64,000 bases of DNA from Argentina anserina (GCF_933775445.1 NW_026089526.1:124001-188000); one strand, 5' to 3'. Counted from the first letter of the stretch, positions 14,051-28,932 are shown. Program-made: numbers and translations. Notes: a model not told the origin generated them from the letters alone.

Positions 14051-16999
14051 CAGAAAGCCTTACAAAAAGATACTCAAACGAGAAATGAAAAGTTACACAA
14101 TTGGAATCGTAAAGATACGCAAACGATGTAAATATACTCAGTTTGAAAGAAACACACTCCCACACTTGCAAAACTCTCAAATACAATAGAAACTCGCATC
14201 AGAAGCCTTACAGAAAGATACTCAAACGAGAAATGAAAAGATACACAATTGGAATGGTAAAGATACGCAAACGATGTAAAGATACACAATTGGAATAGTA
14301 AAGATACGCAAACGATGTAAAGATATACAATTGGAATAGTAAAGATACGAAAACGATGTAAAGATACTCAGTTTGAAAGAAACACACTCCCACACTTGCA
14401 AAACTCTCAAATTCAATAGAAACTCGCATCAGAAGCCTTACAGAAAGATACTCAAACGAGAAATGAAAAGATACAGAATTGGAATAGTAAAGATACGCAA
14501 ACGATGTAAAGATACTCAGTTTGAAAGAAACACACTCCCACACTTGCAAAACTCTCAAATTCAATAGAAACTCGCATCAGAAAGCCTTACAAAAAGATAC
14601 TCAAACGAGAAATGAAAAGATACACAATTGGAATCATAAAGATACGCAAACGATGTAAAGATACTCAGTTTGAAAGAAACACACTCCCACACTTGGAAAA
14701 CTCTCAAATACAATAGAAACTTGCATCAGAAGCCTTACAGAAAGATACTCAAACGAGAAATGAAAAGATACACAATTGGAATGGTAAAGATACGCAAACG
14801 ATGTAAAGATACACAATTGGAATAGTAAAGATACGCAAACGATGTAAAGATACACAATTGGAATAGTAAAGATACGCAAACGATGTAAAGATACTCAGTT
14901 TGAAAGAAACACACTCCCACACTTGCAACACTCTCAAATACAATAGAAACTCGCATCAGAAGCCTTACAGAAAGATACTCAAACGAGAAATGAAAAGATA
15001 CACAATTGGAATGGTAAAGATACGCAAACGATGTAAAGATACACAATTGGAATAGTAAAGATACGCAAACGATGTAAAGATACTCAGTTTGAAAGAAACA
15101 CACTCCCACACTTGCAAAACTCTCAAATACAATAGAAACTCGCATCAGAAGCCTTACAGAAAGATACTCAAACGAGAAATGAAAAGATACACAATTGGAA
15201 TGGTAAAGATACGCAAACGATGTAAAGATACACAATTGGAATAGTAAAGATACGCAAACGATGTAAAGATATACAATTGGAATAGTAAAGATACGAAAAC
15301 GATGTACAGATACTCAGTTTGAAAGAAACACACTCCCACACTTGCAAAACTCTCAAATTCAATAGAAACTCGCATCAGAAGCCTTACAGAAAGATACTCA
15401 AACGAGAAATGAAAAGATACAGAATTGGAATAGTAAAGATACGCAAACGATGTAAAGATACTCAGTTTGAAAGAAACACACTCCCACACTTGCAAAACTC
15501 TCAAATTCAATAGAAACTCGCATCAGAAAGCCTTACAAAAAGATACTCAAACGAGAAATGAAAAGATACACAATTGGAATCATAAAGATACGCAAACGAT
15601 GTAAAGATACTCAGTTTGAAAGAAACACACTCCCACACTTGGAAAACTCTCAAATACAATAGAAACTTGCATCAGAAGCCTTACAGAAAGATACTCAAAC
15701 GAGAAATGAAAAGATACACAATTGGAATGGTAAAGATACGCAAACGATGTAAAGATACACAATTGGAATAGTAAAGATACGCAAACGATGTAAAGATACA
15801 CAATTGGAATAGTAAAGATACGCAAACGATGTAAAGATACTCAGTTTGAAAGAAACACACTCCCACACTTGCAACACTCTCAAATACAATAGAAACTCGC
15901 ATCAGAAGCCTTACAGAAAGATACTCAAACGAGAAATGAAAAGATACACAATTGGAATGGTAAAGATACGCAAACGATGTAAAGATACACAATTGGAATA
16001 GTAAAGATACGCAAACGATGTAAAGATACTCAGTTTGAAAGAAACACACTCCCACACTTGCAAAACTCTCAAATTCAATAGAAACTCGCATCAGAAAGCC
16101 TTACAAAAAGATACTCAAACGAGAAATGAAAAGTTACACAATTGGAATCGTAAAGATACGCAAACGATGTAAAGATACTCAGTTTGAAAGAAACACACTC
16201 CCACACTTGGAAAACTCTCAAATACAATAGAAACTTGCATCAGAAGCCTTACAGAAAGATACTCAAACGAGAAATGAAAAGATACACAATTGGAATGGTA
16301 AAGATACGCAAACGATGTAAAGATACACAATTGGAATAGTAAAGATACGCAAACGATGTAAAGATACACAATTGGAATAGTAAAGATACGCAAACGATGT
16401 AAAGATACTCAGTTTGAAAGAAACACACTCCCACACTTGGAAAACTCTCAAATACAATAGAAACTCGCATCAGAAGCCTTACAGAAAGATACTCAAACGA
16501 GAAATGAAAAGATACACAATTGGAATAGTAAAGATACGCAAACGATGTAAAGATACACAATTGTAATAGTAAAGATACGAAAACGATGTAAAGATACTCA
16601 GTTTGAAAGAAACACACTCCCACACTTGCAAAACTCTCAAATTCAATAGAAACTCGCATCAGAAGCCTTACAGAAAGATACTCAAACGAGAAATGAAAAG
16701 ATACACAATTGGAATAGTGAAGATACGCAAACGATGTAAAGATACACAATTGGAATAGTAAAGATACGCAAACGATGTAAAGATACTCAGTTTGAAAGAA
16801 ACACACTCCCACACTTGCAAAACTCTCAAATTCAAAAGAAACTCGCATCAGAAGCCTTACAGAAAGATACTCAAACGAGAAATGAAAAGATACACAATTG
16901 GAATGGTAAAGATACGCAAACGATGTAAAGATACACAATTGGAATAGTAAAGATACGCAAACGATGTAAAGATACACAATTGGAATAGTAAAGATACGC

Positions 17000-19370
17000 A
17001 AACGATGTAAAGATACTCAGTTTGAAAGAAACACACTCCCACACTTGGAAAACTCTCAAATACAATAGAAACTCGCATCAGAAGCCTTACAGAAAGATAC
17101 TCAAACGAGAAATGAAAAGATACACAATTGGAATAGTAAAGATACGCAAACGATGTAAAGATACACAATTGTAATAGTAAAGATACGAAAACGATGTAAA
17201 GATACTCAGTTTGAAAGAAACACACTCCCACACTTGCAAAACTCTCAAATTCAATAGAAACTCGCATCAGAAGCCTTACAGAAAGATACTCAAACGAGAA
17301 ATGAAAAGATACACAATTGGAATAGTAAAGATACGCAAACGATGTAAAGATACTCAGTTTGAAAGAAACACACTCCCACACTTGCAAAACTCTCAAATTC
17401 AATAGAAACTCGCATCAGAAAGCCTTACAAAAAGATACTCAAACGAGAAATGAAAAGATACACAATTGGAATCATAAAGATACGCACACGATGTAAAGAT
17501 ACTCAGTTTGAAAGAAACACACTCCCACACTTGGAAAACTCTCAAATACAATAGAAACTGGCATCAGAAGCCTTACAGAAAGATACTCAAACGAGAAATG
17601 AAAAGATACACAATTGGAATGGTAAAGATACGCAAACGATGTAAAGATACACAATTGGAATAGTAAAGATACGCAAACGATGTAAAGATACACAATTGGA
17701 ATAGTAAAGATACGCAAACGATGTAAAGATACTCAGTTTGAAAGAAACACACTCCCACACTTGCAACACTCTCAAATACAATAGAAACTCGCATCAGAAG
17801 CCTTACAGAAAGATACTCAAACGAGAAATGAAAAGATACACAATTGGAATGGTAAAGATACGCAAACGATGTAAAGATACACAATTGGAATAGTAAAGAT
17901 ACGCAAACGATGTAAAGATACTCAGTTTGAAAGAAACACACTCCCACACTTGCAAAACTCTCAAATTCAATAGAAACTCGCATCAGAAAGCCTTACAAAA
18001 AGATACTCAAACGAGAAATGAAAAGATACACAATTGGAATCGTAAAGATACGCAAACGATGTAAAGATACTCAGTTTGAAAGAAACACACTCCCACACTT
18101 GCAAAACTCTGAAATACAATAGAAACTCGCATCAGAAGCCTTACAGAAAGATACTCAAACGAGAAATGAAAAGATACACAATTGGAATGGTAAAGATACA
18201 CAAACGATGTAAAGATACACAATTGGAATAGTAAAGATACGCAAACGATGTAAAGATACACAATTGGAATAGTAAATATACGCAAACGATGTAAAGATAC
18301 TCAGTTTGAAAGAAACACACTCCCACACTTGCAAAACTCTCAAATACAATAGAAACTCGCATCAGATGCGTTACAGAAAAATACTCAAATGAGAAATGAA
18401 AAAGATACACAATTGGAATAGTACAGATACGCAAACGATGTAAAGATACACAATTGGAATAGTAAAGATACGCAAACGATGTAAAGATACTCAGTTTGAA
18501 AGAAACACACTCCCACACTTGCAAAATTCTCAAATACAATAGAAACTCGCATCAGAAGCCTTACAGAAAGATACTCAAACGAGAAATGAAAAGATACACA
18601 ATTGGAATAGTGAAGATACGCAAACGATGTAAAGATACACAATTGGAATAGTAAAGATACGCAAACGATGTAAAGATACTAAGTTTGAAAGAAACACACT
18701 CCCACACTTGCAAAACTCTCAAATACAATAGAAACTCGCATCAGAAGCCTTACAGAAAGATACTCAAACGAGAAATGAAAAGATACACAATTGGAATAGT
18801 GAAGATACGCAAACGATGTAAAGATACACAATTGGAATAGTAAAGATACGCAAACGATGTAAAGATACTCAGTTTGAAAGAAACACACTCCCACACTTGC
18901 AAAACTCTCAAATTCAATAGAAACTCGCATCAGAAGCCTTACAGAAAGATACTCAAACGAGAAATGAAAAGATACACAATTGGAATAGTGAAGATACGCA
19001 AACGATGTAAAGATACACAATTGGAATAGTAAAGATACGCAAACGAGAAATGAAAAGATACACAATTGGAATGGTAAAGATACACAAACGATGTAAAGAT
19101 ACACAATTGGAATAGTAAAGATACGCAAACGATGTAAAGATACACAATTGGAATAGTAAAGATACGCAAACGATGTAAAGATACTCAGTTTGAAAGAAAC
19201 ACACTCCCACACTTGCAAAATTCTCAAATACAATAGAAACTCGCATCAGAAGCCTTACAGAAAGATACTCAAACGAGAAATGAAAAGATACACAATTGGA
19301 ATAGTGAAGATACGCAAACGATGTAAAGATACACAATTGGAATAGTAAAGATACGCAAACGATGTAAAGA
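17000..19370. repeat. 2.4-kb duplicated segment, copy 1 (offset 2,695 bp)
   Basis: Everything from about 17,000 to 19,370 reappears 2,695 bp downstream, including the rare acaaatgag/gaaaaagatac variant near 18,390 and a chimeric block at 19,034 where block A switches into the B tail. That switch recurs exactly 2,695 bp later. The match ends where actaagtttg at about 19,374 is replaced by actcagtttg. Confidence 0.82.
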
Positions 19371-19694
19371 TACTAAGTTTGAAAGAAACACACTCCCACA
19401 CTTGCAAAACTCTCAAATACAATAGAAACTCGCATCAGAAGCCTTACAGAAAGATACTCAAACGAGAAATGAAAAGATACACAATTGGAATAGTAAAGAT
19501 ACGCAAACGATGTAAAGATACACAATTGGAATAGTAAAGATACGCAAACGATGTAAAGATACTCAGTTTGAAAGAAACACACTCCCACACTTGGAAAACT
19601 CTCAAATACAATAGAAACTCGCATCCGAAAGCCTTACAGAAAGATACTCAAACGAGAAATGAAAAGATACACAATTAGAATAGTAAAGATACGC

Positions 19695-22065
19695 AAACGA
19701 TGTAAAGATACTCAGTTTGAAAGAATAACACTCCCACACTTGGAAAACTCTCAAATACAATAGAAACTCGCATCAGAAGCCTTACAGAAAGATACTCAAA
19801 CGAGAAATGAAAAGATACACAATTGGAATAGTAAAGATACGCAAACGATGTAAAGATACACAATTGTAATAGTAAAGATACGAAAACGATGTAAAGATAC
19901 TCAGTTTGAAAGAAACACACTCCCACACTTGCAAAACTCTCAAATTCAATAGAAACTCGCATCAGAAGCCTTACAGAAAGATACTCAAACGAGAAATGAA
20001 AAGATACACAATTGGAATAGTAAAGATACGCAAACGATGTAAAGATACTCAGTTTGAAAGAAACAGACTCCCACACTTGCAAAACTCTCAAATTCAATAG
20101 AAACTCGCATCAGAAAGCCTTACAAAAAGATACTCAAACGAGAAATGAAAAGATACACAATTGGAATCATAAAGATACGCAAACGATGTAAAGATACTCA
20201 GTTTGAAAGAAACACACTCCCACACTTGGAAAACTCTCAAATACAATAGAAACTTGCATCAGAAGCCTTACAGAAAGATACTCAAACGAGAAATGAAAAG
20301 ATACACAATTGGAATGGTAAAGATACGCAAACGATGTAAAGATACACAATTGGAATAGTAAAGATACGCAAACGATGTAAAGATACACAATTGGAATAGT
20401 AAAGATACGCAAACGATGTAAAGATACTCAGTTTGAAAGAAACACACTCCCACACTTGCAACACCCTCAAATACAATAGAAACTCGCATCAGAAGCCTTA
20501 CAGAAAGATACTCAAACGAGAAATGAAAAGATACACAATTGGAATGGTAAAGATACGCAAACGATGTAAAGATACACAATTGGAATAGTAAAGATACGCA
20601 AACGATGTAAAGATACTCAGTTTGAAAGAAACACACTCCCACACTTGCAAAACTCTCAAATTCAATAGAAACTCGCATCAGAAAGCCTTACAAAAAGATA
20701 CTCAAACGCGAAATGAAAAGATACACAATTGGAATCGTAAAGATACGCAAACGATGTAAAGATACTCAGTTTGAAAGAAACACACTCCCACACTTGCAAA
20801 TCTCTCAAATACAATAGAAACTCGCATCAGAAGCCATACAGAAAGATACTCAAACGAGAAATGAAAAGATACACAATTGGAATGGTAAAGATACACAAAC
20901 GATGTAAAGATACACAATTGGAATAGTAAAGATACGCAAACGATGTAAAGATACACAATTGGAATAGTAAATATACGCAAACGATGTAAAGATACTCAGT
21001 TTGAAAGAAACACACTCCCACACTTGCAAAACTCTCAAATACAATAGAAACTCGCATCAGATGCGTTACAGAAAAATACTCAAATGAGAAATGAAAAAGA
21101 TACACAATTGGAATAGTACAGATACGCAAACGATGTAAAGATACACAATTGGAATAGTAAAGATACGCAAACGATGTAAAGATACTCAGTTTGAAAGAAA
21201 CACACTCCCACACTTGCAAAACTCTCAAATACAATAGAAACTCGCATCAGAAGCCTTACAGAAAGATACTCAAACGAGAAACGAAAAGATACACAATTGG
21301 AATAGTGAAGATACGCAAACGATTGAAAGATACACAATTGGAATAGTAAAGATACGCAAACGATGTAAAGATACTCAGTTTGAAAGAAACACACTCCCAC
21401 ACTTGCAAAACTCTCAAATACAATAGAAACTCGCATCAGAAGCCTTATAGAAAGATACTCAAACGAGAAATGAAAAGATACACAATTGGAATAGTGAAGA
21501 TACGCAAACGATGTAAAGATACACAATTGGAATAGTAAAGATACGCAAACGATGTAAAGATACTCAGTTTGAAAGAAACACACTCCCACACTTGCAAAAC
21601 TCTCAAATTCAATAGAAACTCGCATCAGAAGCCTTACAGAAAGATACTCAAACGAGAAATGAAAAGATACACAATTGGAATAGTGAAGATACGCAAACGA
21701 TGTAAAGATACACAATTGGAATAGTAAAGATACGCAAACGAGAAATGAAAAGATACACAATTGGAATGGTAAAGATACACAAACGATGTAAAGATACACA
21801 ATTGGAATAGTAAAGATACGCAAACGATGTAAAGATACACAATTGGAATAGTAAATATAAGCAAACGATGTAAAGATACTCAGTTTGAAAGAAACACACT
21901 CCCACACTTGCAAAACTCTCAAATACAATAGAAACTCGCATCAGAAGCCTTACAGAAAGATACTCAAACGAGAAATGAAAAGATACACAATTGGAATAGT
22001 GAAGATACGCAAACGATGTAAAGATACACAATTGGAATAGTAAAGATACGCAAACGATGTAAAGA
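19695..22065. repeat. 2.4-kb duplicated segment, copy 2 (offset 2,695 bp)
   Basis: This is the partner of 17,000-19,370. It shares the chimeric gcaaacgagaaatg junction at 21,733-21,746 and the module markers of the 773-bp unit. Small differences such as gcaacaccctc at 20,459 and gatattg-type changes near 21,322 show that it has diverged slightly since duplication. Confidence 0.82.
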
Positions 22066-25000
22066 TACTCAGTTTGAAAGAAACACACTCCCACACTTGC
22101 AAAACTCTCAAATTCAAAAGAAACTCGCATCCGAAAGCCTTATAGAAAGATACTCAAACGAGAAATGAAAAGATACACAATTAGAATAGTAAAGATACGC
22201 AAACGATGTAAAGATACTCAGTTTGAAAGAAACACACTCCCACACTTGCAAAACTCTCAAATACAATAGAAACTCGCATCAGAAGCCTTACAGAAAGATA
22301 CTCAAACGAGAAATGAAAAGATACACAATTGGAATAGTAAAGATACGCAAACGATGTAAAGATACTCAGTTTGAAAGAAACACACTCCCACACTTGCAAA
22401 ACTCTCAAATACAATAGAAACTCGCATCAGAAGCCTTACAGAAAGATACTGAAACGAGAAATGAAAAGATACACAATTGGAATAGTAAAGATACGCAAAC
22501 GATGTAAAGATACTCAGTTTGAAAGAAACACACTCCCACACTTGCAAAACTCTCAAATTCAATAGAAACTCGCATCCGAAAGCCTTACAGAAAGATACTC
22601 AAACGAGAAATGAAAAGATACACAATTGGAATAGTAAAGATACGCAAACGATGTAAAGATACACAATTGGAATAGTAAAGATACGCAAACGATGCAAAGA
22701 TACTGAGTTTGAAAGAAACACACTCCCACACTTGCAAAACTCTCAAATTCAATAGAAACTCGCATCAGAAGCCTTACATAAAGATATTCAAACGAGAAAT
22801 GAAAAGATACACAATTGGAATAGTAAAGATACGCAAACGATGTAAAGATACTGAGTTTGAGAGAAACACACTCCCACACTTGCAAAACTCTCAAATACAA
22901 TAGAAACTCGCATCAGAAGCGTTACAGAAAGATACTCAAACGAGAAAAGAAAAGATACACAATTGGAATAGTAAAGATACGCAAACGATGTAAAGATACA
23001 CAATTGGAATAGTAAAGATACGCAAACGATGTAAAGATACTCAGTTTGAAAGAAAAACACTCCCACACTTGCAAAACTCTCAAATTCAATAGAAACTCGC
23101 ATCCGAAAGCCTTACAGAAAGATACTCAAACGAGAAATGAAAAGATACACAATTGGAATAGTAAAGATACGCAAACGATGTAAAGATACACAATTGGAAT
23201 AGTAAAGATACGCAAACGATGTAAAGATACACAATTGGAATAGTAAAGATACGCAAACGATGTAAAGATACTCAGTTTGAAAGAAACACACTCCCACACT
23301 TGCAAAACTCTCAAATTCAATAGAAACTCGCATCAGAAGCCTTACAGAAAGATACTCAAACGAGAAATGAAAAGATACACAATTGGAATAGTAAAGATAC
23401 GCAAACGATGTAAAGATACACAATTGTAATAGTAAAGATACGCAAACGATGTAAAGATACTCAGTTTGAATGAAACACACTCCGACACTTGCAAAACTCT
23501 CAAATACAATAGAAACTCGCATCAGAAGCCTTACAGAAAGATACTCAAACGAGAAATGAAAAGATACACAATTAGAATAGTAAAGATACGCAAACGATGT
23601 AAAGATACTCAGTTTGAAAGAAACACACTCCCACACTTGGAAAACTCTCAAATACAATAGAAACTCGCATCCGATAGCCTTACAGAAAGATACTCAAACG
23701 AGAAATGAAAAGATACACAATTAGAATAGTAAAGATACGCAAACGATGTAAAGATACTCAGTTTGAAAGAAACACACTCCCACACTTGGAAAACTCTCAA
23801 ATACAATAGAAACTCGCATCAGAAGCCTTACAGAAAGATACTCAAACGAGAAATGAAAAGATACACAATTGGAATAGTAAAGATACGCAAACGATGTAAA
23901 GATACACAATTGGAATATAAAGATACGCAAACGATGTAAAGATACTCAGTTTGAAAGAAACACACTCCCACACTTGCAAAACTCTCAAATACAATAGAAA
24001 CTCGCATCAGAAGCCTTACAGAAAGATACTGAAACGAGAAATGAAAAGATACACAATTGGAATAGTACAGATACGCAAACGATGTAAAGATACACAATTG
24101 GAATAGTAAAGATACGCAAACAATGTAAAGATACTGAGTTTGAAAGAAACACACTCCCACACTTGCAAAACTCTCAAATTCAATAGAAACTCGCATCAGA
24201 AGCCTTACAGAAAGATACTCAAACGAGAAATGAAAAGATACACAATTGGAATAGTAAAGATACGCAAACGATGTAAAGATAAACAATTGGAATAGTAAAG
24301 ATACGCAAACGATGTAAAGATACTGAGTTTGAAAGAAACACACTCCCACACTTGCAAAACTCTCAAATACAATAGAAACTCGCATCAGAAGCGTTACAGA
24401 AAGATACTCAAACGAGAAATGAAAAGATACACAATTAGAATAGTAAAGATACGCAAACGATGTAAAGATACTCAGTTTGAAAGAAACACACTCCCACACT
24501 TGGAAAACTCTCAAATACAATAGAAACTCGCATCATAAAGCGTTACAGAAAGATACTCAAACGAGAAATGAAAAGACACACAATTAGAATAGTAAAGATA
24601 CGCAAACGATGTAAAGATACTCAGTTTGAAAGAAACACACTCCCACACTTGCAAAACCCTCAAATTCAATAGAAACTCGCATCATAAAGCCTTACAGAAA
24701 GATACTCAAACGAGAAATGAAAAGATACACAATTAGAATAGTAAAGATACGCAAACGATGTAAAGATACACAATTGGAATAGTAAAGATACGCAAACGAT
24801 GTAAAGATACTCAGTTTGAAAGAAACACAGACCCACACTTGCAAAACCCTCAAATTCAATAGAAACTCGCGTCATAAAGCCTTACAGAAAGATACTCAAA
24901 CGAGAAATGAAAAGATACACAATTAGAATAGTAAAGATACGCAAACGATGTAAAGATACACAAACGATGTAAAGATACGCAATTGGAATAGTAAAGATAC

Positions 25001-27726
25001 GCAAACGATGTAAAGATACTAAGTTTGAAAGAAACACACTCCCACACTTGCAAAACTCTAAAATTCAATAGAAACTCGCATCAGAAATCCGTTTAGAAAG
25101 ATACTCAAACCAGAATTGAAAACATACACAATTGGAATTGGAAAGATACGCAAACGATGTAAAGATACTCAGTTTTAAAGAAACTCGCTCCCTCACTTGC
25201 AAAATACTCAAATTCAATAGAACCTCGCATCAGAAAGCCTTACAGAAAGATACTCAAACGAGAAATGAAAACATACACAATTGGAATAGTAAAGATACGC
25301 AAACGATGTAAAGATAGACAATTGGAATAGTAAAGATACGCAAACGATGTAAAGATACTCAGTTTGAAAGAAACACACTCCCACACTTGCAAAACTCTCA
25401 AATTCAATAGAAACTCCCATCAGAAAGCCTTACAGAAAGATACTCAAACGAGAAATGAAAAGATACACAATTGGAATAGTAAAGATACGCAAACGATGTA
25501 AAGATACTAAGTTTGAAAGAAACACACTCCCACACTTGCAAAACTCTCAAATTCAATAGAAACTCGCATCAAAAAGACTTACAGAAAGATACTCAAACGA
25601 GAAATGAAAACATACACAATTGGAATAGTAAAGATACGCAAACGATGTAAAGATACACAATTTGAATAGTAAAGATACGCAAACGATGTAAAGATACTCA
25701 GTTTGAAAGAAACACACTCCCACACTTGCAAAACCCTCAAATTCAATAGAAACTCGCATCATAAAGCCTTACAGAAAGATACTCAAACGAGAAATGAAAA
25801 GATACACAATTGGAATAGTAAAGATACGCAAATGATGTAAAGATACACAATTGGAATAGTAAAGATACGCAAACGATGTAAAGATACTAAGTTTGAAAGA
25901 AATAAACTCCCACACTTGCAAAACTCTCAAATTCAATAGAAACTCGCATAAAAAAGACTTACAGAAAGATACTCAAACGAGAAATGAAAACATAGACAAT
26001 TGGAATAGGAAAGATACGCAAACGATGTAAAGATACTCAGTTTTAAAGAAACTCGCTCCCACACTTGCAAAATACTCAAATTCAATAGAAACTCGCATCA
26101 GAAAGCCTTACAGAAAGATACTCAAACGAGAAATGAAAACATACACAATTGGAATAGTAAAGATACGCAAACGATGTAAAGATACACAATTGGAATAGTA
26201 AAGATACGCAAACGATGTAAAGATACTCAGTTTGAAAGAAACACACTCCCACACTTGCAAAACCCTCAAATTCAATAGAAACTCGCATCATAAAGCCTTA
26301 CAGAAAGATACTCAAACGAGAAATGAAAAGATACACAATTAGAATAGTAAAGATACGCAAACGATGTAAAGATACACAATTGGAATAGTAAAGATACGCA
26401 AACGATGTAAAGATACTCAGTTTGAAAGAAACACACACCCACACTTGCAAAACTCTCAAATTCAATAGAAACTCGCATCAGAAATCCGTTCAGAAAGATA
26501 CTCAAACCAGAATTGAAAACATACACAATTGGAATAGGAAAGATACGCAAACAATGTAAAGATACACAATTGGAATAATAAAGATACGCAAACGATGTAA
26601 AGATACTCAGTTTGAAAGAAACACACTCCCACACTTGCAAAACCCTCAAATTCAATAGAAACTCGCATCATAAAGCCTTACAGAAAGATACTCAAACGAG
26701 AAATGAAAAGATACACAATTAGAATAGTAAAGATACGCAAACGATGTAAAGATACACAATTGGAATAGTAAAGATACGCAAACGATGTAAAGATACTCAG
26801 TTTGAAAGAAACACACAGCCACACTTGCAAAACTCTCAAATTCAATAGAAACTCGCATCAGAAAGCCTTACAGAAAGATACTCAAACGAGAAATGAAAAG
26901 ATACACAATTGGAATAGTAAAGATACGCAAATGATGTAAAGATACACAATTTGAAAGAAACACACTCCCACACTTGGAAAACTCTCAAATACAATAGAAA
27001 CTCGCATCAGAAGCCTTACAGAAAGATACTCAAACGAGAAATGAAAAGATACACAATTGGTATAGTAAAGATACGCAAACGATGTAAAGATACACAATTG
27101 GAATAGTAAAGATACGCAAACGTTGTAAAGATACTCAGTTTGAAAGAAACACACTCCCACACTTGCAAAACTCTCAAATACAATATAAACTCGCATCATA
27201 AGCCTTACAGAAAGATACTCAAACGAGAAATGAAAAGATACACAATTGGAATAGTAAAGATACGCAAACGATGTAAAGGTACACAATTGGAATAGTAAAG
27301 ATACGCAAACGTTGTAAAGATACTAAGTTTGAAAGAAACACACACCCACACTTGCAAAACTCTCAAATTCAATAGAAACTCGCATCAGAAAGCCTTACAG
27401 AAAGATACTCAAACGAGAAACGAAAAGATACACCATTGGAATAGTAAAGATACGCAAATGATGTAAAGATACACAAACGATGTAAAGATACACAATTGGA
27501 ATAGTAAAGATACGCAAACGATGTAAAGATACTAAGTTTGAAAGAAACACACTTCCACACTTGCAAAACTCTGAAATTCAATGGAAACTCGCATCAGAAA
27601 TACGTTCAGAAAGATACTCAAACCAGAATTGAAAACATACACAATTGGAATAGTAAAGATACGCAAACGATGTAAAGATACTCAGTTTGAAAGAAACACA
27701 CTCCCACACTTGCAAAACCCTCAAAT

Positions 27727-28932
27727 TCAATAGAAACTCGCATCATAAAGCCTTACAGAAAGATACTCAAACGAGAAATGAAAAGATACACAATTAGAAT
27801 AGTAAAGATACGCAAACGATGTAAAGATACACAATTGGAATAGTAAAGATACGCAAACGATGTAAAGATACTCAGTTTGAAAGAAACACACACCCACACT
27901 TGCAAAACTCTCAAATTCAATAGAAACTCGCATCAGAAATCCGTTCAGAAAGATACTCAAACCAGAATTGAAAACATACACAATTGGAATAGGAAAGATA
28001 CGCAAACGATGTAAAGATACACAATTGGAATAGTAAAGATACGCAAACGATGTAAAGATACTCAGTTTGAAAGAAACACACTCCCACACTTGCAAAACCC
28101 TCAAATTCAATAGAAACTCGCATCATAAAGCCTTACAGAAAGATACTCAAACGAGAAATGAAAAGATACACAATTAGAATAGTAAAGATACGCAAACGAT
28201 GTAAAGATACACAATTGGAATAGTAAAGATACGCAAACGATGTAAAGATACTCAGTTTGAAAGAAACACACAGCCACACTTGCAAAACTCTCAAATTCAA
28301 TAAAAACTCGCATCAGAAAGCCTTACAGAAAGATACTCAAACGAGAAATGAAAAGATACACAATTGGAATAGTAAAGATACGCAAATGATGTAAAGATAC
28401 ACAATTTGAAAGAAACACACTCCCACACTTGGAAAACTCTCAAATACAATAGAAACTCGCATCAGAAGCCTTACAGAAAGATACTCAAACGATAAATGAA
28501 AAGATACACAATTGGTATAGTAAAGATACGCAAACGATGTAAAGATACACAATTGGAATAGTAAAGATACGCAAACGATGTAAAGATACTCAGTTTGAAA
28601 GAAACACACTCCCACACTTGCAAAACTCTGAAATTCAATGGAAACTCGCATCAGAAATACGTTCAGAAAGATACTCAAACCAGAATTGAAAACATACACA
28701 ATTGGAATAGGAAAGATACGCAAACGATGTAAAGATACTCAGTTTTAAAGAAACTCGCTCCCACACTTGCAAAATACTCAAATTCAATAGAAACTCGCAT
28801 CAGAAAGCCTTACAGAAAGATACTCAAACGAGAAATGAAAACATACACAATTGGAATAGTAAAGATACGCAAACGATGTAAAGATACTCAGTTTGAAAGA
28901 AACACACTCCCACACTTGCAAAACCCTCAAAT
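27727..28932. repeat. 1,206-bp tandem higher-order unit, copy 1
   Basis: This unit and the next (28,933-30,138) match in variant order: cataaagcc, cacacacccac, aaatccgttcag, cacagccacac, the chimeric gatacacaatttgaaag, gataaatg, attggtatag and aaatacgttcag. An earlier partial copy runs from about 26,272 to 27,280, at an offset of 1,455 bp. Confidence 0.85.

Larger units (their letters stand above)
1..24520. repeat. Satellite zone I (tacaatag / cagaagcc variants, many 148/189-bp monomers)
   Basis: This zone is marked by the variants caaatacaatag (rather than caaattcaatag), cagaagcctt with one A fewer than the zone III form, attagaatag in block A, and cacttggaaaac. Because B is often 107 bp, monomers are commonly 148 or 189 bp. 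A3 runs (231-bp class) are frequent, and their first A often carries ggaatggtaaag, for example near 5,338, 12,432, 13,678 and 20,299. The zone lacks the aaatccgttcag form that dominates zone III. Boundaries are gradual and were placed by eye where cataaagc and caaaaccctc forms take over. Confidence 0.75.
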
